DNA of 64,000 nucleotides from positions 25,648-89,647 of the forward strand of contig JABCPU010000280.1 in assembly GCA_016800925.1 (NCBI GenBank), written 5' to 3'. Position numbers and translations under genes: made by a program. Origin of the DNA: Suillus spraguei. Its lineage: Eukaryota; Basidiomycota; Agaricomycetes; Boletales; Suillaceae. The notes beneath the pieces are model-generated. The model did not search any database. It saw only the letters and a program-made list of their open reading frames with translations, and was not told the DNA's origin. Shown piece by piece: positions 23,838-34,812 of this stretch. Within the stretch, counting starts at the first letter, position 1, and every line of letters begins with the position of its first letter.

Positions 23838-26749
23838 GTCGACTTGATAAAATTTTGTACAAATTACTGTCTAGTATGAAGGAAATCTTATATATGGCCA
23901 CTTATAGCCACCGTGCGAATATTTACTGCGCGCATAGGACAGCCAAGTTGACATATCTAGATACCGCAAGACTACTAATGATGAGTGCAACTAAACTGTT
24001 AGCTGACTTCCCCTGACAAAAACAACGCGCATATCCGCATAACCGGTGTACTAATCTGGAAGCCGAAAGACACGGGCGTGCTGCGGACGTGTACAGTACT
24101 ACAGCAGTAGATGCTGAAACACCGCTACATTCTTCTGTTGTCACTGGGAAGAGAGAGATGAGACAGAAGCGAAAGAAGCTAGCGCAACGCGCAGATGACG
24201 AAGGTAGGGTTATGCCAGTAGTACTGTCACCCGGTGCACAGCATTGATTTAATAATGATAATATTAAGGCACTCCTGCTTGGTAGGTGCTAGAAAGCTCC
24301 GAGTCCAATGCGGTCCTCACTTTCCTGTCCCAATCCTGTCCTGTCCAAAACTTCGGCATTGGCTTTTCCGACGCAAAGCTGCGGGCACCGCCGGACCATA
24401 AGCTCGAGGTATCGTCCCCCGAGTGGCCTTTTTGTCTCGGTTCATTGATAGCCTTTTATGTTCTACCGTGAACGACACGAAGATCTTCAGACTGTGAGAT
24501 AAAGTCGGGATATAGGCTACTAAACTTCAATTCAACAGGCGAGTTCACTCCATATAAATTACAATTGTTCGTAATCTTGACCCTAGCGCCCCGGCTTACA
24601 CCGCAAGTTGCCGCTCGACACAGCATTATTCATTTGCGAATGTCTTCCACTATCGAACGGAGTGGTCGTAAGTAGGAGCTCAAGCCTGCAACATTTGCAA
24701 TGACAGTTCCACATGGTATGCAATCAGTTAAGGTTGACGCGCAAGACTAATCCAGGGCAGCTCGTGCACATGTCGTTTTTCACAGGTTTTGACGTGGGGT
24801 TCCCTGCCATTCAACGGTTCACATGCACATCCCGGCCCGATATGTCTTGTAAACTTCTGTCCAAATATTTTGGTATTTGGATTTACGAGGGGGGCAGTTT
24901 TTCATGCAACCACTCTCGTTCTTCGGCAGGTTCTTCAAGGAGTATAGACGAGGGTAGGATTGTAGGAATGCTGTGTTACTAAGTGTCACACCGAGTGTGT
25001 GGGACGGAGAAGGACACACAGTTCTGCTTCGGTTTTGTGCGCACTAAGTCTGCAGTTACCTTTAGAAAAGATTCAACAGGAAACAGAGTTCACTCACGGT
25101 ATTCCATCCTGCAGAGGGTCCCGCTTGTCTACAGGGCATTGAATTCCTCCTAGGGAACATCGAAAGATGCGCTGCCTTTGGCCCTGTATTCTGTTGACTG
25201 GTCAATGGTAGGGTGACATCGACGAGAGTGACAATGTTTCTGGAATACGTTGGCCCATAATGTTTTGACATTTCCTCAGACATAGAGGTGATTAAATTGG
25301 TCGAACATCGAAAACGCCTGTCTACCCCTGCCTGACAGTCAAGGTCTGAGCATCTTTGAGCAAAAGAACGTACTGATGAAGAGACATTGTCAGCTAATCA
25401 TGCTCGTACACTATGATGTGCCGTGCATTTGTCCATGAACCCTCGAGCCCCTCCCTGTCACGGTGATTGTGTTGCAAACTTTCTCTAGATCGGCCCGTCG
25501 CACAGCCCGAACCGTTCGGAAACTGTAACGGCCGGTCCTTCATAGGTGGAAATCAGCGATGCGGCATCAGACCTGCATGCCCGGAAGACAATATTCCACA
25601 ACTTCTCGGCTTGTGTACTGCCACATTTCATGCACGTACTTAACTAGCTAGTCTTAGTCCTTCTAAGATCTCATCTAAATGAGAATCTTTTCGACCTTTC
25701 AACATGTCTCATTTACCACGAGGATACTCTGCGACGAGGTTTAGAGTTTTGTGCCACGCAGTTGTGCAAAAAATGGGTGTTGAGGAGCCTGTGTAGGTAA
25801 TTTGACAACAACATTTAAAATCGAACGGCACTTTCCAACAATTGACCCAGTCGATTCAGGCGATGTCAGTTCCATTTTTGTCAGCTCGCGAAGTTGATTG
25901 CACTTGTCAAGTACCGGTGAAGGGAAGTCAGAAGGAAGTCGGTGAATTAATGCTTGAGTGAGAATAACGAAACAAGAAATCTGCCAGGTCAAAGGGTATT
26001 CTAAACATGACTCAGTATGTGAGTAACAACGCGGCGTACATGCAACAATCCTCGGCGCCGGGCCCTCATACTAGCCATGGAACCGGTCCACTGGGAATCA
26101 GTTGGATTAACTGAGACTTGACCAGCGCATATGTAAATCGCACGATGTACACGAGGAATGCACGCGCCGTAACGGTGTCGATGCAGCTACACGCGTGCTA
26201 GTTTGAGGTCTTGGACAGTTACGTTGAAGTTTGATATCCCGAAAACAACCTGACGTGTTTCGTCAATAGTGCAAACACATCGGATCCCAACTCATGCAAA
26301 GGCACTGCTTCATGTTCGAGATCCTACAACCCTTCCCCGCACTAAGTCATCACGTCTCTCAATGATGCCTTATCGATGCATCCCCAGACCACGGCCGAAA
26401 ACACGCAGTGAACGGTTTGGGTGCGCAATGATGCCATCCACGAAGGTCATTTATCAATCGGGTTCTCCGGGTCCTGAGTGACCTTGGACGACCACAAGAG
26501 GAGCGCAACGTTGATGAAGATCGAACGGTCCGCTATGTGTCACCCGGGGCAGATTGTTTTCCAGCAAGGCTCCACTCAGTCTGATATTAAGTAAGGCCAT
26601 ACTTGCATCCAAAGTTATATATGAAGGTCGTCCCGAATTTTGCTATCACTGTCGAACTACCTCTCGAGATCGAACTTGAGGTAGACACTCGGATCACATG
26701 AGACTGCCCTGTTAAAGGGCGATTAGTACATTCTTCACTAAAATGCATA
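23838..26749. other. Gene-poor interval of about 2.9 kb
   Basis: I support no complete gene here. Short minus-strand coding-like stretches occur at 25062-25283 (starts MSEEMSKHYGPTYSRN, followed by a GTGAGT donor) and 25741-25992 (no ATG; includes KMELTSPESTGSIVGKC). Neither matches a family I know, and I could not join them. They may be exons of a rapidly evolving gene or decayed sequence. Confidence 0.35.
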
Positions 26750-27097
26750 CTATTCTGTACCAATGGTCGCCAAAGACGATAGCGCTCTCAGGAATACACA
26801 CGCCCTTCTGCTCGAGCGGCCACAAGAAACAAAGAAATCGTGCCGGAGTACTGGAAGCTTGATACCACAGTGAACGGATCCAAGAGTTGTCACAAGTCTC
26901 CAGCGAAGATACTCCAGCGTGAACTCCTCGATCTGCGGGAGCGAATTGTAATCGTCGAATGTGGGAGCTGTAACGGCCAGGTTGAGATTCGGTCTGTCGA
27001 GTGGAACATCCTCTAAATGTCTAAGCGCAAATGCGATGAATTCAAGGGAAGCAGAGAGGAATGAAGCTGAGGACGGTGAACGCGCAGCATAGTAGTC
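26750..27097 (-). pseudogene. Orphan 115-codon coding-like exon, possibly from a leucine-rich F-box-type gene
   Basis: A single open stretch begins right after a good acceptor (ACATAACAG) and ends at TAG 26750-26752. It reads DYYAARSPSSASFLSASLEF and LRHLEDVPLDRPNLNLAVTA, then LPQIEEFTLEYLRWRLV. The codon pattern and the alternating Leu spacing look like the C-terminal part of Agaricomycete F-box/LRR-like proteins, but this is only a resemblance. I found no start codon or upstream exon that joins in phase. I call it a probable remnant with low confidence. Confidence 0.3.
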
Positions 27098-27991
27098 CTG
27101 TTATGTATCTTAGACGAGCTGACAGAAGGCGGTTTAAACTGACCACATTAATGGGAGAACAAAATTATCGAGGCATCTTGGAACATATTTGAAATTAAAT
27201 TATTCGGACGCACTATAAGCTTCTATAGCAGCTAGTGAGCGGAGATCCATTTGAAGATCAATATGAAAAACGCACCTGCGCTGACTCCTTGGTCAACCTA
27301 GTCCAACTCCTGTTTGACGAGGTGTGTCCTACCACTGGTGGCGAACTCCCGTCGCATTGTTATTTGCATCACAGGAAGTCTAACACATCGGGTTCACGCG
27401 CCTAGTTGAACTCATCAACTTCATGGACTTAACGTTGCATGGTAAGTAAAAAAGCAAGTAAAATGCGTTTACCAACTTTGTCAAGATACAAGTTACAAGA
27501 AAGAGAAGAAGACCATCGACTCAGACTCTCGGAGGCGGTGCCGAACGGGCTAAACACACTGGCCATAAATTATCACAACATTCTTTGCAGAAATCGTGAA
27601 CTTTTGAAGTATGATCAAATCGTGTTCCTGGTGTTGCACTACCCATTCAGATCCGACTCTTCGACTTGTCATGATGATTTGCAGGGGTAGAGCTCGTTAG
27701 CTTTGATATTATAGTCGATTGGTAGCCGCCGTGGACCGCCGCGGCAGCCGGGACACTGAACTTGACTGGCGCTCAGCTTATCATCTCCTCTCACAGGTTT
27801 CTGCCACTTCACTGATCAGATTTGAACTATGAATGTGCGTGCGCTTTGCGGTCCAATCATCTATGGGGATTTTGTACTAATGAAAGGTGGATAATCTTAG
27901 TAATAGTGTCGTCTCCGCCCACTTACGCTCGTCGACTTCATCCTCCTTGTGTTTCTACCGGTCCTCGTATAACTTAATTGTGGTATCATAG

Positions 27992-29998
27992 CATGACCGA
28001 CGATGTGGAGGGGTGTCGAGAAGCCTTGAAGAGATGTCCCCTCGGCCATTCTGATCGATTATTGTCTCTCAACGATCTCGCCGCCAGCCTTAGAGACAGA
28101 TTCTGGGAGCGGGTCCAGTCTGACCTTGATGAGAGCATCGAGCATCCATCGGGATGCACTGCTTCTTCGTCCTCTCGGACATCCTGATCGATCACAGTCT
28201 CTCAATAATCTCGCCGTCAGCCTTGGAGACAGATTCGAGTAGCACGGCGTCCAATCTGACCTTGATGAGAGCATCGAGCTCCATCGGGATGCACTGCTCC
28301 TTCGTCCTCTCGGTCATCCTGATCGATCAATTTCTCTCAACAATCTCGCCGCCAGCCTTGGAGACAGATTCCGGCAGCGGGGCGTCCAGTCTGACCTTGA
28401 TGAAACATTCAGGCTGTTTCCACAACTCTCCAATATCTCTCACGCGGTCTCTCGTGCTGATCTTGCTGCTGCTAAATCATGGATCATCTTTGCTGAGGAG
28501 ACAAACCATAGTTCTGCATTGGTTGCATATCAAACTGCACTGAAATTCCTAGATCAGCATGTCACTCTTTTGTCATCTTCGTCACGTCATTTCGATGCTG
28601 TGAAGATGGCCACGGCTTCGCTTGCTGTTGACGCTTTCTTGTGCAGCATTCGTCATGGTAAGCTGAAAATTGCCGTGGAACTAGTAGAGCAAGGCCGTGC
28701 AGTATTCTGGACCCGGTTGGCACGCTTCCGCACAACCCTTGATGAACTTTCTGTCGCTCGTAACACCGGCACAGCCTTGGCAGAAGAGTTCAAGCAGCTG
28801 AGCTTTGGCCTTCGTAAGGTGTTCGATCAATCTGCAGAAGACCACTCTCCGCAAATCTGCCAACTGAACATGCAATGGGATGATGTGGTTTCACGCATCC
28901 GCATGCTTCCCGACTTTTCTCGGTTTCTCCTCCCTCCCCTTTTCTCCGACCGACAGAAGGCGTCTCAAGAAGGTCCGATCATTATCACAAATGCTAGCCA
29001 GTACAGCTGTGACGCCTTGATTGTCCTCAGTGATCAAGATCCTGTCCACGTTCCAATTGATATCACGCGATCTGGGGTCTCTGAGTTGTCCTCCGAATTT
29101 CAGTCCGTCGCAGAGCAATTTGGTTGTTCAGATCGTCAGAATAAGCTTGTGGGCATCCTCCGGAAGCTTTGGCATGATATTGTTGACCCCGTGGTCGAAG
29201 CCCTCAGTGTTGAGTATTCACCCTGGCTCACGTATCTGGCGGTGTCCCACCGCTGAATTCACTTTGCTTCCTTTGCATGCAGCAGGACCCTACGAGAGGG
29301 GGAGAGACAACTTGTCACAGATTTACATCTCCTCTTATACCCCCACTTTGGCGACACTTATTCGTGCGAGAAAACAGGTTTCGCAACATTCATCCTCGCA
29401 ACATTTTGTTGCCATCGGTCAAGGCAACCCTGGAAAAGGGAAGGAGCTCAAATGTGTCGCCCCCGAGCTAGCTGTCGTAGCTGAGCGTCTCAAACCCGTT
29501 GTCTCGTCCTTCACATCGCTTGAGGACAGTGACGCAACGGTGCAGGGTGCGCTTGATGCACTAAACCATAATCAGTGGCTTCATCTAGCCTGCCATGGGA
29601 TGCCGAATCGACAACAATCATTCGAGTCTTCATTTGCCATGCGCGACGGGCCGTTGATGATTAAGGACATAATCCTATCTAACTGGCACAATCCGGAGTT
29701 TGCATTCTTATCGGCTTGCCATACCACTGTAGGCGATGAGAAGAGTCTCGACGAGTCTATCCATCTCGCTGCAGCTATGCAATTCTCCGGATTTCGCAGC
29801 GTGATTGGTTCCATGTGGTCTGTAGATGACGAGATTGCACGGCAGGTCGTATCTGCTTTTTACGAGAAATTGATCGATGATTCAGGGAGATTGGACTGCA
29901 CGCGGGCTGCAGTGGCGTTGCACAGGGCTGTAAAGAAATTGCGGCGTAACAATGTTCCACTGGAACAGCAGATTGTATTTGTTCACATAGGTGTCTAG
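27992..29998 (+). pseudogene. TPR-CHAT domain protein (caspase-like), frameshifted
   Basis: CHAT domains are caspase-fold cysteine proteases. In Agaricomycetes they follow TPR arrays and occur in large families of unclear role, sometimes linked to self-recognition. The head MTDDVEGCREALKRCPLGHS leads into TPR-like units (LDESIELHRDALLLRPLGHP, then SLNNLAASLGDRFRQRG). An inter-domain block (HGKLKIAVELVEQGRAVFWT) and the CHAT domain follow, with the catalytic His in WLHLACHG and Cys in FAFLSACHTTVGDE; it ends FVHIGV. Lesions: a one-base gain near 28143, a TAG in place of the expected Gln codon near 28237, and a one-base loss near 29223 between EYSP and GSRIWRCPTAEFT. The catalytic half is otherwise well preserved, so the decay looks recent. 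Confidence 0.8.
28100..28410 (+). repeat. Tandem TPR-encoding repeat, period about 135 bp
   Basis: The block GACCTTGATGA recurs near 28123, 28259 and 28394, with nearly identical intervening sequence encoding HRDALLLRPLGHPDRS and SLNNLA. The 136/135-bp spacing equals a 45-residue unit plus one inserted base in the first interval. Confidence 0.8.
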
Positions 29999-30418
29999 CT
30001 TGATGTTCTATTCGCTACTTTATTGTATTTTTCCTAGATCTCATTTGTCTATGTATCTGCACGATACTTCTCTCCTATGCATTGTGTACGCCAATCACGT
30101 CTTATGATACAAGCTCGCTATACTTGCTTTTATGCATTGCTTTCTGCAAATGCGACTCATGAACGACGATACACAGGCATGGTGTGCTTTATATGTCCTT
30201 TGTCTAGTATAGTTACCCATGGACTTGCGTGACTCTTCTTCTGTTTGTCACTGAGTATTTGTGTCATATAGAATGCAGAGATCATCGATCTTATTAGACG
30301 GCAGAAGGCAAGCCACAACCTCGTAGCCCATCAAGGTCGCAATTGCAGCAAGGTCGTCCCATAAAGAAAGAGAACAAATATATCAAAAATGCGTGATTAC
30401 AATAGAATGATCTTAGAA

Positions 30419-30905
30419 GGATCCGGTCCATCCCCTTCAAACCCAGCTATCGTCGCCTGGCGTAGTATCAAGGTACTTCCCGAGCCTTCGGCCATCAACA
30501 CGCAAGAAATCATCACACAGCTTGTACCTCGAATCCGCAACACTGTCAGCAAGCTCCAATAGGCGCTTCAGATTCCTGCCCAAAATATGCAGGTAATACA
30601 TATGAATATATGCATATTCTGGAACATGCTCTCGAGGAGCGTATAGCATGACATGCAGTCTCAGTATAAGCTCGGGGACGTAACGTGAGTTAGCTTGCGG
30701 GAACGGCGATATCCTGTCTCGTCCAGCATCATCTAATCGAGGGTGAGTACTTTGACGACAGTATCGTAAGCCAGGTCGATAAGTTCCTTGTAGTCGCTTA
30801 GCCAAGCGGCCCTGGTGTTACGGTCCATGGTCAACACCTCCAGACTCTGGCACTCAACGACGCGGTCAAGATTGTCCCAGATCGTGAAGAACTGTAGTGA
30901 AGGTA
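30419..30905 (-). pseudogene. NUP107 3' fragment (duplicate)
   Basis: Matches the C-terminal coding part of the complete gene at 35205-38071: FFTIWDNLDRVVECQSLEVL, AAWLSDYKELIDLAYDTVVK, YVPELILRLHVMLYAPREH, NLKRLLELADSVADSRYKL and DDFLRVDGRRLGKYLD. The last conserved stretch loses frame compared with the intact copy and ends PGDDSWV. Upstream of FFTIWD the sequence no longer matches NUP107. The fragment lacks the 5' 80% of the gene and is presumably non-functional. Confidence 0.8.
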
Positions 30906-31190
30906 TTCCAACCATGTCTTTTCACAGCTTCTTTGATGGTGGCTCCAGAGACTTCGACACCCATCGTCTGACATAGCATATCATGGTGTAGTTCTGACAG
31001 AACTTCCATGTCTGGAGTGCGCTCGATAGATACTAATAAAGGAGTTAAGGCACTGCATAATTGATTTACTTACTGAGACATCTGCTGCTGTGAGCAGACG
31101 TGAACGTCCAATTTCCAAAGGTCTTCGAATAACGGAGCCCATGAGACGAGAGAGCCGAAGAAGTCAGCAGTTCGTGTGAGCAGCTTGTGC
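30906..31190 (-). other. Coding-like fragment fused to the NUP107 remnant
   Basis: Two minus-strand stretches flank a good GTAAGT...TTTATTAG intron: FFGSLVSWAPLFEDLWKLDV before it and TPDMEVLSELHHDMLCQTMG with VEVSGATIKEAVKRHG after it. This is not NUP107 sequence and I do not recognise it. It directly adjoins the NUP107 fragment, so it marks the breakpoint of the duplication. Confidence 0.3.
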
Positions 31191-31839
31191 TATGCCACTG
31201 GATTCCCTATGGTCAGACATAGTCACCCATTATTGCTGATGGCGGTTTCCAGGTATCATGGCATGGCAGGAGTATGTACTACAATTGTGTCAGGTAGCCA
31301 CTTTGTGCGCCCAAACATTGTAACAAGTGGTACCCTTTTGTAAGTTTTGTTTGTCGTCTTCCAGAAGCAAATAAAAGCGAACAAAATCATATTCGATGTA
31401 TCGATATGAAGGAACTGGCCAATGCCGATGGGATAACAAACCTATTGGAAATTATCTAAACAACTGGGAATCTATATATGTCTGTTTCAATGCTATCCAA
31501 GACTTTGGAATGGCAATGACCCACGAGTTTTCAGACAACGGTGACTAAGCGACAAGGTCGCCGACTCCCACAAAATGTGGAGGAGCGAAGTTCTGCAGTA
31601 CCATTTCTCTGAAAATGCTCGTGTCATAACTAATATACATGTCAGTTTCAAGGCTATTCAAGACTTTCCAATGAAAAGCGGCGTGGGCAAAGACCAACCA
31701 GCACCTTCTACAGCCCTAAAGATACTGACTATTTATTCATTTGAGTGGAGTCAGTGGACAGGTACGTAGGAACATCAGGTGGTCCGTATACTGCTTTGCG
31801 TCTGAAAAATGATGCTTCGTATACTTTGGCAATCCCATA
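31191..31839. other. Intergenic, no gene seen
   Basis: 3' flank of the aspartic protease. A short diverged internal duplication is visible: near 31490 and near 31650 both read roughly GTTTCAAGGCTATCCAAGAC. Nothing else is recognised. Confidence 0.4.
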
Positions 31840-33271
31840 TTAGTTGGTGATGGCATCAGTCCACCCGGTTGTGGCAAAACCGACGCAGGACCTGGTAGAA
31901 TCGAACACACTGTAGAAGCGCTGGAGGAATACGTAGCCAAGACTAAAGGCAATGATGCCAGTGGGTTCGCTTTTAAAAACGAGATATATACTAGTGCTAA
32001 CACCGCCTATCCTGGAGTTGAGATGACGAGGCCAGATTTGAGCGTTAGGGACGAGACTGTAGGTTTGCTGCCATGCGAAATGGTGAACAAGGGGTGTGAG
32101 GGCTGACAGAATTAACGTACGTAGCCAATGTGGAAATCCAAGGGCTGCAGGGCACCGTACTTCTCAGGGGTAATAGAGAGAAGTTTAGTCCTCCGATCGA
32201 AATTAGCGCCGGTTACAGCCTTGTACTTCTCAAAGGCATCTATCACAATATCGATTAGACCATTATTACTCGCCGACTCTAAATACATACCGGAGGCAAT
32301 AGTAATAAAGGTGGCGCCACAATCCACAATACCTGCGCTGACGCCTAAGATCTCCGTGTTGCCGTATGTGATGCTCTGATCGATACCCCAATAGCCCGAT
32401 GAGGGTGGCCTGGCGGTGGTAGTACTGAAATAAAACAATTACCATCAGTCTGGATGAATCCAGGAGCTGAGGTGGCTTACACGTATGCGATCTTGCCGAT
32501 GTTCAACTCAGGGTCAGCTACAACACCACCGAAGGTGAGTACTCCACTGTCGTCTTTATTCTTACTGGAGGGCTGGAAATAGAGACCAACAAGGCGTTGA
32601 GAAATTTCGCCTTGGAGAAACAGGCGGTCAGTGATAGTCGAGAGCGGTTTTGTAGGTGCATTTTTCAGAATGCCGCGTGACAAGATTTTAGGTCCGATGC
32701 CAAGGATACCGTCAAATTCCATGCCCTTCGATTCAGAAGCAACACCGATTGGCATCGTGCTGACGGTTAACCCATTTTCGAAACTGAGGGTATCGGTGAA
32801 TAATGTTCCTATAGATGATCGTAAGTATTTTCAACTTATGATATTGTTGTATGTCATACCGCCGAAGAAGGCAGATCCGTAGCCGTAGGTTCTCTGTATA
32901 TGCTTTTTGGTGTTGTAGCTGGTATCTGTTGGCCTGTACGGATTGTCGATGTCGGCGCCAATCCATGTGATCGCGCTCCCGGTGTCGACAATCAAGTCGT
33001 CTTCAATAATACATTAGCAACCGCATGTTTTCTCAGTGTTGAACTTACAGTATGTGGGGGGAATGCCAACACCAACTGATATGCAGCAGAGCGTTTGAAA
33101 GCTGTCCAAATAAATACCAGCATCATCGCGCTGCACCGGGTTGGTACCATTGGAGGATTTTAGCCTCCTGGTCATGGGGAGGGTGATGGGGGAGTTGCGA
33201 ACTTCAACGGCCGATGCCGTGATTGACAAAGCCAGGAATGTCCCAATCAACAAGGATGCAGTGGAGAACAT
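31840..33271 (-). CDS. Secreted aspartic protease (A1, polyporopepsin-like) with DCG second motif
   Basis: Pepsin-family endopeptidase, probably extracellular. The signal peptide is MFSTASLLIGTFLALSITAS, followed by a propeptide (PITLPMTRRLKSSNGTNPV). The first catalytic motif is DLIVDTGSAITWIGADIDNP, rebuilt by splicing at about 33048/33001. The flap region reads RTYGYGSAFFGGTLFTDTLS, then SKGMEFDGILGIG. The second motif is GIVDCGATFITIA, where pepsins have DTG or DSG. The C-terminal blocks PNAQIWPRHLN and GYVFLQRFYSVFDSTRSCVG match polyporopepsins, and the stop TAA is at 31840-31842. All exons join in frame, so the gene appears intact. The catalytic Asp is kept, and only the neighbouring Thr has become Cys. 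Confidence 0.85.
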
Positions 33272-33761
33272 GATTTACTGGAAAGTTATATCATTCTCAG
33301 TGACCTATTATATATGTGCTATCGAACGATATGGCAACGTTCGGGAACCTTAGTTGTCCTCGGGAAAGCGATGACAAGATAGTTGCGATCCGAGTCATCA
33401 CAAGTGCAAGGATTCGACTTCCCGATAAAATGTGGCAAGAGATTAAATGCGACAGCAGGGCGGCCAGCCTCCAGGGCCTGCTGGCATATCTAAATTGATG
33501 CGTTTCTAGCTGTAACAACCCAAATGAACGGATATTGAATACTGGGAATCCTTTGACAGGTGAAAGAAGGTACTTTGCAAGGTGCCAGGTGAGCAGTTGT
33601 GGCATGCCTTTGACGCGACATTGACGTGGCTATCCCGGAACTGTAAGCCTGGGTACACACGTGCCGTGCCAGCTCACCCGCGCGGCCCTAACCTGTGCTA
33701 TCATAACAATATCACGAACTCATGAGTCATGAATCTACTGATATGTGAATGGAGATTCATT
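33272..33761. other. Intergenic: protease promoter region
   Basis: Upstream region of the aspartic protease up to a P450 remnant. I recognise no further feature. Confidence 0.45.
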
Positions 33762-34049
33762 AAAAGTGTGTGTCCTGGCCTGCACCTTGCAAATCACTCG
33801 CTGTACATTAGCCTCGCACTTCTCTTGTGGTCTTTCCGCATTGCTCAACGACCTGACGGCCGATCAACACGAAATACTTTCTTGGATGCTGTTATCGCCC
33901 GTGCAGTGCCATTTGAAATCGATGTCATTCCCTGGATCGAAGTTGCAAAACTAAAAGAGCTTGTGACCGATGAGTATAGATACTCATCGTCGCTGAAGAA
34001 TATTAGGCGTGCTTGGCATGAACAGAATTCAAAAATCAATTCGAACTAA
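33762..34049 (+). pseudogene. Cytochrome P450 C-terminal fragment
   Basis: The frame begins essentially at the heme-thiolate cysteine (VCPGLHLANHSLYISLALLL). It continues with the usual tail of CYP5144/CYP512-like fungal P450s (WSFRIAQRPDGRS, then VPFEIDVIPWIE) to a stop at 34047-34049. The upstream sequence shows no K-helix, PERF or other P450 part. It is therefore a 5'-truncated remnant of about 95 codons next to the duplication copy B. Confidence 0.75.
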
Positions 34050-34812
34050 ACTTGGTGATTAGAAGTTGAAGTTCACGTAAGAACACATTTGCAACTCCCG
34101 AACTAGCTCGGTTCAACTCCTTCATGTCGTTAGCTCTCACCGCCTCATCTCTCGTCTATCGCTGGAGGAAGTCTAATACATGGAGAGATAAATAATTCAC
34201 CGTGACACACCTAGGATATCAAATTCGTGAACCTTGCATGTAAAATGCGCTTGTCAAGGTACCCGGCAATGAGAAAGCAAAGAAGGACGAGCACGTCGGC
34301 AAGGCTGGGTGGGCTAAACACCGGTCATAGATCACAATATCCTCTACAGAAAGTGGGAACATCTCAATCATGATAAAATGTAAGCACCCCGGATTACATG
34401 AGTTCCTATAATCAGTACATACACCGCCACTGATGCTGAAAGCTAAGTTTATAGTATTTCACCTTTTGGTGTAACGGCTATGCGGGCAGCGGTCTGACCA
34501 TGTTATACTCCTGTAATTGCGACAGCCATTCACAAGCGTCCGGCACTTTACCCTGCAGGCGCAGAGCTCGTTAGCTTTTATACTGTAGTCGATCGGCAGG
34601 CGCTGTCGATCGCAGTGGACACCCGGAACCTGTTGTGAGTAAATAGCCCTCAGCTTATCGTCTCCTCTCACAGGTTTCTACTACTTCATCGCTCAGAATT
34701 AGACCACTAATGTGTGTGTGTATTGCAATTCAAACTTGTCTACCTGAATTCTGTGCTGATGGAAGGCGGATAACCTAACGGTCCCCATGTAACTTGATTG
34801 TAGTATCATAGC
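34050..34812. other. Non-coding part of duplication copy B
   Basis: From about 34230 the sequence is a diverged copy of 27450-27990, for example GGGCTAAACAC (34311 versus 27548) and GAGCTCGTTAGC (34566 versus 27690). I see no intact frame. Confidence 0.5.

Larger units (their letters stand above)
27450..30905 (+). repeat. Segmental duplication, copy A (CHAT gene plus NUP107 3' end)
   Basis: Direct-orientation, diverged copy of 34230-35735. Landmarks shared in the same order: the GAGCTCGTTAGCTTT block (27690 versus 34566), a CTCCTCTCACAGGTTTCT block (27786 versus 34663), the CHAT start region (27992 versus 34813), GTCACTGAGT (30248 versus 35044), CCACAACCTCG (30313 versus 35120) and the NUP107 3' end (30419-30905 versus 35225-35735). 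Outer boundaries are approximate. Confidence 0.8.

Noticed and set aside
28154..28543. 129-codon plus-strand open frame
   Set aside because: It is an alternative frame of the tandem TPR repeats; the TPR/CHAT frame fits a known family.
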